64,000 nt of DNA from Glandiceps talaboti (GCF_964340395.1 NC_135551.1:9164379-9228378), one strand, 5' to 3'; shown: positions 11,259-23,628, numbered from the stretch's first letter. The notes: generated by a model from the letters alone, not told the origin. A program made the numbers and translations.

Positions 11259-11689
11259 TATAAACACTTTTGTGTGCATTAAATCATGGCGATAGTGACA
11301 AATGACATGCTTTCATTTTTTACTATTTTGTATTCATGATTTCATTGGTTACTATGTACTTTTGTATTCCAGCTTTCAGTGGTTACTATGTACTTTTGTA
11401 TTCTAGCTTTCATTGGCTACTATATACATCTGTATTCCTGCTTTCAGTGGTTACTATGTACATTTGTATTCATATTTTTTACCTCTAAATGTTCGTATTC
11501 GTACTAGGTCCTTATTGGTTAACTTCAATTCATCATGTGTTTGTGTTTTTTTTAAATGTTCAATGACGTTGGACTTTAATAAATTCTTGAAGAACTATTG
11601 TATTATCCATTGTCCTCACCGTAATCTTTTTATTGTGCTAATTTTGTCCATTTTTCAGTGGAATCGACCGACCAACCATCCATCCTACC

Positions 11690-11743
11690 AAACAAACAAA
11701 CAAACAAACAAACAAACAGACAAACAAGCAAGCAAGCAAACAA
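11690..11743. repeat. (AAAC)n microsatellite, duplication copy 2
   Basis: Interrupted AAAC/AAGC/AGAC run, counterpart of the copy-1 tract. Confidence 0.9.
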
Positions 11744-12470
11744 AAAGTGTTTGTATTCGTAAATATATATGTTTTATTGCAGAATTATTTTTGTATTCTT
11801 AAATCATACTTTCAAATCGATTCATCAACTTATTTTAAAATTGGTCAAATTTTACATTACATTATATTCACTTTTGGAAATGCTATGCAATCTTGGATCC
11901 TAATGTATATTTTGCGTGTAAACTTGTACCCCAATGAGCTGATACTTTCTCATACGATGTACATAAACTTAAGGTTATTGTATCACAAGCAGGAAACATT
12001 ACCATTACATGTCAAGCTATAGCCTCGTGTGACTTTTTCAGTGGACTTGATGTTTTCGATATAGGTGTTAATGGCGTCACGTGATTATTGACCACTGCAT
12101 CGGAATTGATGACCTGATCGTACGTTGTGACACCTGTAATCCCAATCTCAGTTTATTGTCCGCTGCTCCTTTCAGACGCGGCTTGCCTCCCGCCACTTCC
12201 ATAGATCTCTAGTCTCTTTATGCATTGTTTTGTATCATCCGTTATTTACTTGGTGTCCCCGTGTCAATGAATGTTCTGTCACTGCATGGTCGTTTCCTTA
12301 AGTGATTTCCTGTGCTCTTCTATCCTGATTTTGAGTAGGAGTTTCGCACTGTGGAGATGTGTTCTGACTACTCTAGCTTCCTGGTTAATGGGATAATGCG
12401 AGTTTATATAATGTTATTGGTCCCAGCTCTGAGAACTGATCAATACGGTCATGTTTCGTGATTAAAACAT

Positions 12471-13263
12471 GTCACCAATTCAAGGCTTAAGTTCCTTTAC
12501 AGACAAGCAAATTTTCTCAACCAATACTCTCGTAAAACCCTTTGCTCTGCTCTGATCCAATGTCACTTTGATTATTCATGTTCATCCTGGTACTCTGCTC
12601 TTACCACAACTCTCAAAAAGAAACTCCAAATTGCACAAAACAAAATAATACGGTTCATCCTTTCTATGGAGCCAAGATCACACATAGGTGCTGATCAGTT
12701 TGATGCCCTGGGTATGCTGGATGTCAAGGGTAGAGTGAGCCAGCTCCGATTCAACCATGCTTTCAAAATATACAATAACTCCAGCCCGGAGTACTTGTCC
12801 CATCAGTTTACCAAAGTATCCTCTGTTCATAACTATGGTACTAGGGGAAGTAGGTACAATTTTCACCAGCCAATGATTAAAGGTCAGGCTGCAAATACGT
12901 TTTACGCTAATGCTATCAAGGACTGGAATAATCTACCAGTATCGATAAAACAGATATCACAAAGGAATGTCTTCAAAAAAGCAGTCAAATCATATCTGTC
13001 CAGTACACTAAGGGACCACTAATACTGGAAACAGCGTGTTTATTCCCTATTAGCTAGTTTGCCTCGATAGCTTTCCTTTTCATCTGTTATTCTTTCCTAT
13101 TCCATGTAGTCAAATACTTATGCTAATCCTGCCACTTTCTTGAATCACTGTACGGACCCCACTGGAAACAAGTCTTTGACTTTCGTGGGTTATCCAAGTA
13201 ATTCAACAATTTGTACCAGTTTTTACTTGTATATCTGCACTGTCGATCTTGTTGTTTTACTGA

Positions 13264-13294
<31 letters not shown>

Positions 13295-13300
13295 CTAATC
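12471..13300 (+). mobile_element. 5'-truncated LINE insertion with AAACT-repeat tail
   Basis: Starts right after the duplication landmark ATTAAAACATG and ends in a (AAACT)n tail at about 13263-13293, after which the duplicated sequence resumes (CATACCGGCTCC). In copy 1 the two landmarks are joined by a few bases only, so this is a clean insertion seen against an empty site. Only the 3' end of the element is present, as expected from aborted target-primed reverse transcription. A short-repeat tail rather than poly(A) fits CR1/L2-like clades; the clade call is inference. Confidence 0.9.
12483..13022 (+). pseudogene. LINE reverse transcriptase C-terminal fragment
   Basis: A 179-codon open frame to a TAA. 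It shows the conserved post-catalytic region of non-LTR polymerases: LQIAQNKIIRFIL, then NYGTRGSRYNF, then FYANAIKDWNNLPVSIK and FKKAVKSYL. The palm motifs and the endonuclease are missing because of 5' truncation, so it cannot be active. The frame is uninterrupted, which suggests the insertion is fairly young. Confidence 0.9.
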
Positions 13301-14250
13301 TACATACCGGCTCCAGGTTTGTGGTAGACAGGTTGCAGAATCTAGTGCAACTCGTTCCGAGAGATTGGTGAGCATATGTAGTAGCTACACCATGCATGGT
13401 TGCGCCATTAAAACCTCAGGAAACATTCAGTCCACTGAAGAAGTCAATCGAGTGTAGACGAAATATTTAGACAAGGTAACATTTCCTGCTTGTGATAAAA
13501 TAACCTTTATATATATCATGAAACCAAGCTGATGGATCTCTTTGGATTTCTCACAAGAGGTGGGGATTTTTGTCCCATATGAGCTGCAGACATGTGTATA
13601 CAAACATACCTAACAAGTGTTAGTTACTCCATCTTAATATTAGACCATTTGTATTTCCAATTATGTTTAGGTATTAATATAGTAGACATGTAACACTCAG
13701 ATTCTGTATGATTTGATATATCAAATTATGATAAAAGGCTCACATATCGTAAGAAGTCAAATGTGCATATAAATCCAACACAGAAAAAGAAATAAAATTT
13801 GTGTTTGGAGAGATAGCTTTTATAACTGCTGTATTGAGTAATTCCGCAGTCTAATTGGATCTCATAGAATATCATGATAGTATATGATAATATTCAGGCC
13901 TGCTTGGTTTATATTGCATATAGTTATACCAATGTACAATTTAAAATTTAATACAAATTCTAAATGTAAGTAAATTGCTAATTGCAGTTTACTTTCAGGG
14001 AAAGTCTCTGAAGTAAAATGAAAGAAATAAGGCCAGTACGGATTGAAGTAGGATCTCGGAAGTAGTTGATTACTACCACAGTAAGGAGAACAAAACATCA
14101 ATAAAAGCATTTATCAAATGTATTGGATGTTTTAGCTCTTGAATATACGTTCTGCTGCTTTTATTTTTAAATTGTAGTGGTTGGATATGCACTGGAGATG
14201 CTGTGAAAGAATAGCACGACCAGAGTAAAAACAAGCTGAACTGTTTTTTT

Positions 14251-14418
14251 TCAGCAACCATCAGATTCTCCTGCAGGAGTAACATGGTTGAGTGTTTTAC
14301 AGTAACACTGCAAAGCCTCCGTCCCTGCCTTAGTTCCACAGGCGTAGAAAATAAATATAACAATGAGGAGACCAACAACAGCCAGTATAGGCAGTATTAT
14401 TGCGATAGCTTCCACCAT
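14251..14418 (-). CDS. Small single-helix membrane protein, copy 2
   Basis: A 55-residue paralogue of the ORF at 10073-10234 in the second duplicon. It begins MVEAIAIILPILAVVGLLIV, continues through one hydrophobic helix into ACG, and has a tail with CYC and a Cys just before the stop. The upstream acceptor-like site (ttgttacccag) is also kept. Changes inside the helix are mostly conservative hydrophobic swaps and the net length difference is two codons, which argues for a protein-coding past. The function is unknown. Confidence 0.5.
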   Translation of the reverse strand: MVEAIAIILPILAVVGLLIVIFIFYACGTKAGTEALQCYCKTLNHVTPAGESDGC

Positions 14419-14783
14419 GTTGATAAGGATTTTATATTTGGTATACAACTTACAAGTCAGCGTATGCCTGGGTAACAAACGGACAATGAAATGAAATAAA
14501 CAAAACGAAGTACATATATAAAAGAACTGGTTGTATGTTTGTAATACAGTATACGATATTATGGAATGCTTGGAAAAATAAAGTTATTTCATTTGTTTTG
14601 GAATTATAGACGTGATTTCTTACAATTAGGTTGGAAACATGTGCAGTACGTACATACAGTTCAACAGTTGTGATTTAGGACCAAGATAGATGCCTCCTTT
14701 TGACAGTAATGTACCAGTTTGAAGACTTTCCATTGAGACTTTGGTGTTATTTTGTGAAATGGAGTCATGTTGACATACAAGCT

Positions 14784-17317
14784 AAGTATGAGCCAATCAT
14801 AACTGTGAAATATACAGTGACACGAGACAAATCTTTTTTGGCATGCCGTTAGAGGTGTGGCTGGTAGAAGTTGTACATGTACGTGCCTGGGTAAAATGCG
14901 TTTTATCGCTCAAAAGTAGTGTGCCGACTTCATATATACATTGCAGTTTAAATCTTATAGGTATGTCTGACTGATTTATATATGTATAATATTCGTATGA
15001 GCGTAGTGAGTGAGCTAGCTGTGGTACTAAATATTCAGGGAAAACCGACAGCCATATCCTAATAAGAACGTGCGGTTCGAACCTGGGGTGTTTTTGATTG
15101 TCCCCAGTGTAAAGAAGTAATCGCGTACAATTATAACAATCACAATTTAAAATATGCACACCCAAGCAATTGAATTGGTTATAGCGTTGGAAGAATGAAC
15201 GAATGAATGACACAGTTGTTTATAATTTATGCAAACTATGTTAGTCTCGGCTATTTAAATTCCACGCCATTGGTAGGCCATATCTGGTGAATGTCGTATA
15301 AAAGTAGTGTCCAAATATTCCTCGACAGGGAGGGTTGGAAGGGACCCACTGATTCATGTTAGCTAGTACTACTATATCCTCTCCAATATTGATTTGTGTG
15401 CGATTCAAATGATTACACTTGAATAGATTCGTATAGAGTAGTGCACTGCTGTACAACATTGTTTTATATTATGACAGTCCGTATTTATTCAGGGCATATA
15501 CACTTAGGAAATCAAAATCAATACAAATTTTACATAGGGAAGGGCCCTTGTCATCGTACTCACTGCAATGAGTAGATGTACATGTATTGTGGAATGTATG
15601 CGAGTGCATGTTCATTAGTGTCTTTATCTCCCAGAAAGATCATAATAGGGAACTTGCAATCCAGACTGAGCATGCTCAGACGCAAATGACTATATGGGAT
15701 TATTTGTGATTATCGTAATAACTTATCTGGGGCTACATATAAAATAAACCTCCCACACTGATCAGGATGACTTTGAATTGATTATGTGTGGTTACAAACA
15801 ATGTATCCTTATTGTTTACAATGCTAATTAATTATTATTTATTATCACATTCCCCATGATGCAACATTCAACATGGCGGGTTTGCATGTTCCGTATTATG
15901 GTAGGTAAACTTTGAAACGCGTGCCTTCATATAAATTATAAGGTGAGAAATGTGTCCTTTCAGATAAAAGAGAACTGAATAGAAGATATGACACAGACTC
16001 TATCCTGAGAAGGAATATTGAGCCAGAAGAAATTGCTAACCAACAAAAGAAACTGTAACACAAATCAACGTGGATCAACGGTTACCACAAAGATAAAATA
16101 AAATGGAATAAAATATCATAAAATGTGCGTGACTAACGATATCCACGTGAAATCCTACTCCATCCCGAGATATGTATCAGAATATTTATATCAGAATACA
16201 ATACAATACCTGCACTGCAAAATTAATATACATGCAGCACAGGCACCGTAAGTGCAATTTAAACACCGTACATATACCATACCGATGAAAGGCCCAAATC
16301 TCATGATGCATTTTTCACGATCTGCAGACTGTACCATCCCGTAAATTCTACTCGCGTACTCAGTCTATATTAAATGTGCAAATTCAATAGATTTCAAAGT
16401 AAGATGGACTGATGAAGCGACCTCACTAATTCAGTGATGAAAATTTTGCTGCCCCAACTTACCTAATGCCTTGAATACTACATATTTAATATTGATTCAA
16501 AATATTTTTCAATATATAGTACGGATTGCATAATTACTGTACCGTGTGACCCTTTCCATTACATTAACTTATAAAGTTTCTATATCTTCTTTGTGCCGCT
16601 CTGTCTGTACAGGTATATTTCAACGATTTTTCAAAAGTGACTGGCTCATGTCATTATTCTTTATTTACTTAAATTATGATTTTCGGTTAACCAAAATCTC
16701 AATAGTGAAAGCTTCAATTGCATGTCATTTGATATATATACATTTATGATAAAGTAAATATGTAAATGCAACATTGTTGATATGCTGAAATTACGCTATA
16801 TCTATGGGGGTATGGTGTGTGTGTGTATGTATGCACATTTGTGAAATTCAATATATTTGTTGTGTCAAGTTCTCCAGCTCCCGGCCCCCGCCCCAATTAA
16901 TATAACTCTATGGAAGAGGAACTTAAAATCTGAAAAATATGTCCACCAACCCCTTGGTGCCTGCCCCAAATTCCGATTATTGGATAACAAATTATTCGCG
17001 AAAGGTAAATAAACAACTTCAAACTGACAAACTATAAGTGCAATGGAAGCGTCAACGATTGGCATTCCTGGTACACTCTCAAAATACCGAATGTTTAACG
17101 AGTATCTTATCTAATTATTGAGTTGAGTTCACACTCGAGCTCTCTTCTTCCACCTGTGATTGAGAATCGGACATGTTTCGAACAAATCACTTGTCATTCT
17201 TCAGTGTCTAACTGGATCTGATGGAATGATCCAAAACTGAGACAAGTCACACCTTAATTTAGATATATTGAAGCTAACATTTTTATACCTCTGGTTACTA
17301 AACAAGACCAGCAAAGT
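14784..17317. other. Intergenic stretch without a recognisable gene
   Basis: The longest open frame is a 138-codon minus-strand one (14797-15213) with no recognisable domain, signal or splice context. A lone GGTTCGAACC near 15072 looks like a tRNA B box but has no A box or cloverleaf around it. I see no gene I can support. Confidence 0.6.
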
Positions 17318-17490
17318 TGTTTTATATAGCGCTTTCCCACTTTGTGCTCAAAGCTCTTTACATTTATTACACACTGGCATGGCACGGATCTATAGCGCCC
17401 GCAACTCCCCTGGTGAGCGCGCACACAATCCATTGCAGCGTCTATAAGCGCATAAGAGTATTCACATTGCAACCTCTATCCTACCAGGTC
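17318..17490 (-). mobile_element. SINE fragment with GCGCTATATAA tail, minus strand
   Basis: The minus strand ends in TTTGAGCACAAAGTGGGAAA followed by GCGCTATATAAAA, the same 3' tail as the element at 51240-51571. The internal CAATGGATTGT segment is also shared. The tRNA-like head is not evident, so this copy is 5' truncated. Confidence 0.75.
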
Positions 17491-17689
17491 CTATACAGTC
17501 AGATAGCGATCGACGTCGTTTTACTAGTACTTGAACGCACGTTTTTGTAGGCCTAATAACTGACTGACGACACTGTTTATTTTGTTTTCACACTGTGGCA
17601 TTAGTCATGTTTTGTCGTAGAGTCCGTAACAAATTGTTTCACAACCTTTACAATTACAATATTACTTAAGCCAAAAGGCTATGAACCCC

Positions 17690-17885
17690 GGTACACCCCT
17701 TTACATGATGGCGTGCATTGGATCTGTTTAATAATGCAGAAACCAATACATAACACTGCAAATGCTACATGAAGGCACGAACAATGTTTCTGATCAGCGC
17801 GCGCATGACATAATACCCCGCGTCGATCAATTGTCACTGCATTTGTCCAGCCCATGAGTTGAAGAGAGAAAACAAATGTGACATG
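17690..17885. repeat. Dispersed block s1, copy A
   Basis: The segment from AACCCCGGTACACCCCTTTA to TTGAAGAGAGAAAACAAAT recurs at about 21945-22145. The minus-strand open frame over it is not conserved between the two copies, so it is treated as repeat rather than gene. Confidence 0.8.
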
Positions 17886-17990
17886 GGTAATGAAATAATT
17901 CTTAATCTTACTTACTTCAGTGACTGACCAGTGATGTCTTCTGTCACTACACCTGGTCGTTATGTACTTCAAAGTTCCCAACAATACTTA

Positions 17991-19136
17991 TGCATAGTTT
18001 CTCAAATTCTCAAATCTGTGCATTTGATTTTCACTGACCCCCTAGCCTGTTAAAGATTACCATCCCTCTTTGCCACTGTTTGAAACGTGCCGGCAACTTT
18101 CGTTTCTTTCTTGTTTGTGTTTGTACGTATTGTAGCGAACTTGACCCATGGATACAAATTCATGTTTTATAAACACATTGATTAAGAAGTGTATGCACAC
18201 AAATTGACGTTTTACAGACACACACAAATTAAACACACTCACATATATATTATATCTCACTTAAATGGCAATACGCATGCACACCCTAACATAAGTAGCA
18301 TATGTGGACGTGAAGTTAAGTTAATTAGTAATTTTGCATTTCGTGCTGTTACAGAACACCGCAACCTGATTGTGGGTTCAACATTACTAAGCTGAGAAGG
18401 AAGTTGGGCTTCTATAAAACAAGCCAGACTTTGACGTCTATTAATACAAATAAGTATATGCTATGAGCGGTTGCGTGGCGACCATGGGATGACTCGCTCA
18501 TGTTATGTTGCTGTGTTATTCTTCAAATCATACTCTGTTCGTCTTTAGAAGGGTTCAAATTTTTCAAATTTTAATAAAACTTGTATTACCAACAACAGAT
18601 ATTTTTTTTTTTTTTAAACTTAGTTTTTTTTTAGACTCCAACTTCCTTCTTCGCGCATAAAGGTCGAAAGTTGCGTTATTTGTTTCGCAACAATAAAACT
18701 CAAGATTACCCATTCCAGTTAAACAAGTTCAGCAGCTGAGGGACAAACACATGATAGAATGAGTGTTACAGTTAACGTCAACAGGCTAGGGCACCCTTTG
18801 TTATCTATGCTACACAAATTTTACATGTCAAAGTTTGTTTCCACCGGGATTTTTATTAAAACATGTACAATAGCCTCATTTCAACACTTCGCGGTAACGG
18901 GTTCAATAGTATCTCCAAGCTTTACAACAGGTCTGGGATCGATATCTGAGTAAGACTTCTAATTTGAGTGTGAATTATTTTGACAGTGCCAATATCAATT
19001 GAAAAGTGGACTCTACCACTACCTAGTGTCATTCCCTATACCAAGTCATGCAAAGAGTCATGTTTTTGCCAATAAGTATGTATCTATACAACCATAGCTA
19101 AAACCTTAACGTAGTAGGTGACTTAAAAATGAATGT
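17991..19136. repeat. 1,146-bp tandem duplication, copy A
   Basis: Begins TGCATAGTTTCTCAAATTCTC and is followed head-to-tail by copy B. Inside are AC-rich and TATATA stretches, an inverted pair around AGAAGGAAGTTGG, and a 61-codon frame disrupted by a two-base indel in this copy. Confidence 0.9.
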
Positions 19137-20370
19137 TGCATAGTTTCTCAATTTCTCAATTCTGTGTATTCGATTTTCACTGGCCCCCTAGCCTGTTAAA
19201 TATTACCATCCCTTTTTCCACTGTTTGAAACATGCCGACAACTTTCGTTTCTTTCTTGAGTTTGTACATGTTGTAGCGAACTTGACCCATGAATACAAAT
19301 TAATGTTTTATAAATACATTGATTAAGAAGTTTATGCACACAAATTAACGTTTTACATGCACACACAAACACACTCACATATATATTATATCTCACTTAA
19401 ATGGCAATACGCATGCACACCCCCAACATAAGTAGCATATGTGGACGTGAAGTTAAGTTAATTAATAATTTTGCATTTCGGGCTGTTACAGAATACCGCA
19501 ACCTGATTGTGGGTTCAACATTACTAAGCTGAGAAGGAAGTTTGGCGTCTATAAAACAAGCCAGACTTTGACGTCTATTAATACAAATAAGTATTTGCTG
19601 TGAGCTGTTGCGTAGCGACCAGGAGATGACTTACTCATGTTAAGTTGCTGTGTTATTCTTCAAATCATACTCTGTTAGTCTTGAGAAGGGTTCAAATTTT
19701 AATAGATATTTTATTAACAACAACAGATATTTAAAAAAAAAACTTTGTCTGGTTCGTTTTTTAGACTCCACCTTCCTTCTTCGCTCAGTAGAGGTCAAAA
19801 GTTGCGTTATTTGTTTCGCAACAATAAAACTCAAGATTACCCATTCCAGTTAAACAAGTTCAGCAGCTGAGGGACAAACACATGATAGAACGAGTGTTAC
19901 AGTTCACTTCAAAAAGCTAGGGCACCCATTCTTATATATGCTGCACAAATTTTACATGTCAAAGTTTGTTTCCGCCGGGATATTTATTAACACATGTACA
20001 ATAGCCTTATTTCAACACTTCAGTGACGGGTTCAATCGTATCTCCAAGCTTTACAACAGGTCTGGGATCGATATCTGAGTAAGACGTTTGAGTGGGAATT
20101 TATTTTGACATAGTGCCAATATTAATTGAATAGTGGCCTCTAGCACCACCTAGTGTTATTCCCTATACCAAGTCATTCAAAGAGTCATGTTTTGGCCAAT
20201 AAGTATGTATCTATACAACCATAGCGAAAATCTGAACGTAGTAGGTGCCGTAAAAATGAAAGTCGTGAACTGATACTATTATTTTTTTCAAGACTACTCC
20301 AGCCCAAACTCAGTTTGAAGAAACAAAGAACATGAGGTTTCCATGGTGTAATTTGAATATAGACTCTAAA
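19137..20370. repeat. 1,146-bp tandem duplication, copy B
   Basis: Second tandem unit; its right edge extends beyond that of copy A and matches copy C as far as the ATGAGGTTTCCATGG region. It keeps an uninterrupted 61-codon frame at 19893-20078. Confidence 0.9.
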
Positions 20371-20664
20371 GTGATAATGAAATCAAGCCATATCAGAAAG
20401 AGTGGCTGAATACCATATTAAATGTACCTACAAATAAATGATTGCCAATGTCCTTGAAAATTAGCAGACGGTGAATCCCAATGTTATACTATTACAAATA
20501 ATAAAGCCACATGTACAGGTTTAATCTAGCATCTTTGGAATTTCAGGGAAACTTGTCACCGAGGTACATTCTACATTAGTATTAAATACAAATATATTGT
20601 TAGTAATTTCAAAAATTGGGATGTTATTTTTATTTACAATTACATTAGTAAGAATGTGAGAGGC

Positions 20665-21138
20665 TTAAACCGGCTCCCTGTAGCGTGGTGGTTGGCGCAC
20701 AGGATTAGCAGTCGGGAGGTCACGGGTTCGAATCCCACTGGAAACAGGGGATTTTTCTATGACCCAAACCCAGGGCGAGTGTTCTCCAGACTCGATGGGT
20801 ATGCTGTATCACTCAGCCGTGTCTCACTCACAAGACGAGTGCGAATTTGGGGGGATTCCTGGAGTAATATATGACTCGAAAAAAGTCGGGGACGATTACT
20901 CACCCGTAGCCTGTAGGTGCTATGTTTTCCGGGCCTGGGTGACTCTGAGATAGAATGTGGACTGACTGGGAAAGCCTTAACAGTTCCACAGCAACATGAT
21001 ATAGAGCGTGCAACATAGCCAAACCCGAAAGGATCTCTGTAGCATTTGTGTGTGTTTGTGTGTGTTTGTGTGTATTTGTCTGCATAACAGAAAATCGCTG
21101 GGAGCAATTCCCAGCACAATTTTTTTTTTATTAAAAAA
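20665..21138 (+). mobile_element. Full-length tRNA-derived SINE with 12-bp target duplication
   Basis: The head has a pol III A-box-like TAGCGTGGTGGTTGGCGC and a B box GGTTCGAATCC (20725-20735) at tRNA spacing. An unrelated ~330-bp body follows, with GTGTGTTTGT repeats, and the 3' end is T/A rich. It is flanked by the direct repeat AATGTGAGAGGC at 20653-20664 and 21139-21150. The intact target-site duplication shows a retrotransposed copy. The body differs from that of the SINE at 51.2 kb. Confidence 0.92.
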
Positions 21139-21150
21139 AATGTGAGAGGC

Positions 21151-21944
21151 CCAAAACAAAGTAAACATTTGATCAATTCATGTTAAAACATGTATATTTA
21201 GAGTCGTCATCATTTGCAGTTAATGTATTAGAGTGAAAGTCTCGTGTTCTCTACATGTGGTAATATTTCAATTGTCTTGTTCTTTTAATAAATATACAAT
21301 AATGTTGTCAGCGAGGGTTATAACGCTTCTTTAGTAAGTTGATAATGTAAACTTGATTGTAATTAGCACATTAAGTTTTTGTTTCTTTTTTGTATTATAC
21401 TAAAGGTTCTCTGGTGAATTCTCGTGTATGGGTGTCTAACTGTTGAGAACTCTCATTGTTTCGTACTACATGAATTGTATTGATCAATTCACTTCCGATT
21501 CAGCCGATGATTTGGAACTGTCGTCGCAGTTCTAAGCTTGACGTGCAGGATCACGTAGGTTTACTTGGCGAAGTAATTTATTCCGTTCATTGTCACTGTC
21601 TTGTTTTACAGCGATTCATTGTTTACTTTTAGCTAGTTACAGTTGTATTTAAAAGTGTACACTAACCGTCTAGAAAGTTTTCTAGATTATTAGATAACGT
21701 ATTCTGCAGATTTTTTTCTGTACATTTCTTCAACGTTTTGCGTGTTGACAAGCAATTCTTTAACATAGTTTGCTCGATTACCTTCTTTAAATTTGAGTTT
21801 CCTCTAAATTTTCCAGGTTATTACTAATCACGGTAAAATTAGATCATTTTAAATAGTCGACTTCAAGAAGTGACTCATTAGATTGTTAACATGACTTTTG
21901 TTTGTTCCATGTGTACTTCTTTACCACTACATACGGGAGTTTTG
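21151..21944. other. Non-genic stretch with a dispersed diverged repeat
   Basis: No gene seen. Sequence from about 21555 to 21950 (GGCGAAGTAATTTATTC, then TAGTTACAGTTGTATTTAAA) resembles 32655-32960, a diverged dispersed repeat. Confidence 0.55.
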
Positions 21945-22382
21945 ATGTTAACCCCGGTACACCCCTTTACACGATGGCGTGCATTGGCTCTGTTTAATAA
22001 TGCAGAAACCAATATTAAAAACACTGCAAACGCTGCATTAGGCCCGAACAATGTCTCTGGTCAGTGCGCGCATGACATAAATACCCCGCGTCGATCAATT
22101 TTCATTGCATTTGTCCAGCCCATGAGTTGAAGAGAGAAAACAAATTGCCACTGTTTGAAATGTACTGGCAAATTTCGTTTTTTCCTTGCCTGTGTTTGTA
22201 CATGTTGTACTGAACTTTACCCATGAATACAAATTCATGTTTTATAAACACATCAAGAAGATTATGCACACAAATTGACGTTTTACAGGCACACACAAAC
22301 ACACTCACATATATATTATTTCTCACTTAAATGCCAATACGCATGCATACCCAAAATAAGTAGGATCGTAGCATATGTGGAC
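21945..22382. repeat. Dispersed duplication copy C, left part
   Basis: Block s1 joined, with an internal deletion, to the middle of the 1,146-bp unit (TTGCCACTGTTTGAAATG onwards). It stops at CATATGTGGAC and resumes at 23629. Confidence 0.85.
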
Positions 22383-23628
22383 ATACTGTTATGGTAAGCA
22401 AATATAATATTTGTCCAATATAAAAAGAAGTTATGAATGCAATGAAAATGTGAATTTTACGAATAAAAATATGATTTTATAAAGTAGATTTATTGAGTAT
22501 TCAAACACATAACCTGCCATCATTTTACTTTGAAAAAATTTCCCAACTAGACACCAAAAGTGATATCCAGCACCAAATACCAAGGCAATTGGTCTGGTTT
22601 TTTTCCTTTATAAGCCAAGAAAACACCACAATACAAGACATTGGCATTGATCTGGCGTTTTTCGAGTTTAAGTCGTCCACTTACACATACACACAAAAAG
22701 ACTGACAGTTGGACAGACACCGCCTACAGCACTAATGAACCTTATCAGTTCAGTTGAGCTAAATATTTTATTTTGACCCCAAATTTGCATATTACACTCT
22801 CAAATAACTTGTTTATATGTCTACTTCTTGTAGACATTCTATATAAAAGGCTTGGTTACCTTGCGTCCCTGTAAATACCTAACATGGCATAGTGTTACAA
22901 GTGTTTATTGGACTATAAACAAACGTTAAACGTGAATCAAATGAAAACACTTGACAAGGTGCTGAGGTCACATTGATTAATGAGACAACACGATAGGTCG
23001 GGTCATGACATGTTGTTCTGTGTCGTTAAGTAGAGATCACAAGTGTCACATTGAGTGATATATTACAACTTAGATGATATCAGCTGCTATAGTCGTGTGG
23101 GTGTTATTAAGCTATTGTTTTCTGAATTTAATTAACTGTATTTTATAATTATTTTTCTCTTAATCGTGTTTGTATCATGAAATGAAGGATTTCTTATTGT
23201 AATTTAAATACAAATGTGTGAAGCAGATATACACTGGAGGGTTTGCCATGTACCGTCAGTTGGAGAAGTGCGGGCACACCATACTTCCAACAAACGTAAA
23301 TCTCGACTTCTTGTGAGATTGTTTGTTTATCCCCTGAAGCAGTCCGAACAAAGAATCAGGTACCAAGAAGTGTGGAATTCAGTATTGAATGCGATTGGAA
23401 CGGATCTGACACAGATCTGAGAGCTGTCATGAAGTTTTGAGATATGTCACCTGCTTAATAATGGGGCTATTATTAAATAAACATCACGGCTCCAAAAAAC
23501 TTTGACATTTGATATATGTACAAAATATATAACAAAGGGTGTAGTCTATTGATGGAAACTGTAATATTCACTCTATCGTAAGTGCTTGTATTGTAATTGT
23601 CCCACAACTCCTTTAAGAACTTGGTTAC
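22383..23628. mobile_element. 1,246-bp insertion inside duplication copy C
   Basis: Relative to copies A and B, copy C is split exactly between GCATATGTGGAC and GTGAAGTT. The inserted DNA has no recognisable protein or tRNA-like head, and no clear terminal repeats; at most two bases (AC) are repeated at the borders. It is probably a non-autonomous transposon, but the type is unknown. Confidence 0.55.

Larger units (their letters stand above)
11259..14783. repeat. Segmental duplication, copy 2
   Basis: Direct copy of 7423-10580, spaced about 3.8-4.2 kb, with many substitutions and indels. It carries a LINE insertion at about 12471-13300 that copy 1 does not have. Confidence 0.9.

Noticed and set aside
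15060-15090. GGTTCGAACC as a tRNA gene B box
   Set aside because: No A box at the right spacing and no cloverleaf can be drawn around it.
14797-15213. 138-codon minus-strand ORF
   Set aside because: No recognisable motif, signal peptide or splice site; composition like translated intergenic DNA.
17679-17984. 101-codon minus-strand ORF
   Set aside because: Lies in a dispersed repeat whose other copy (21945-22145) has frameshifts and stops in this frame.
20671-20745. A functional tRNA gene
   Set aside because: The A and B boxes belong to a SINE with a long body and a target-site duplication, and the arms do not pair as a tRNA.
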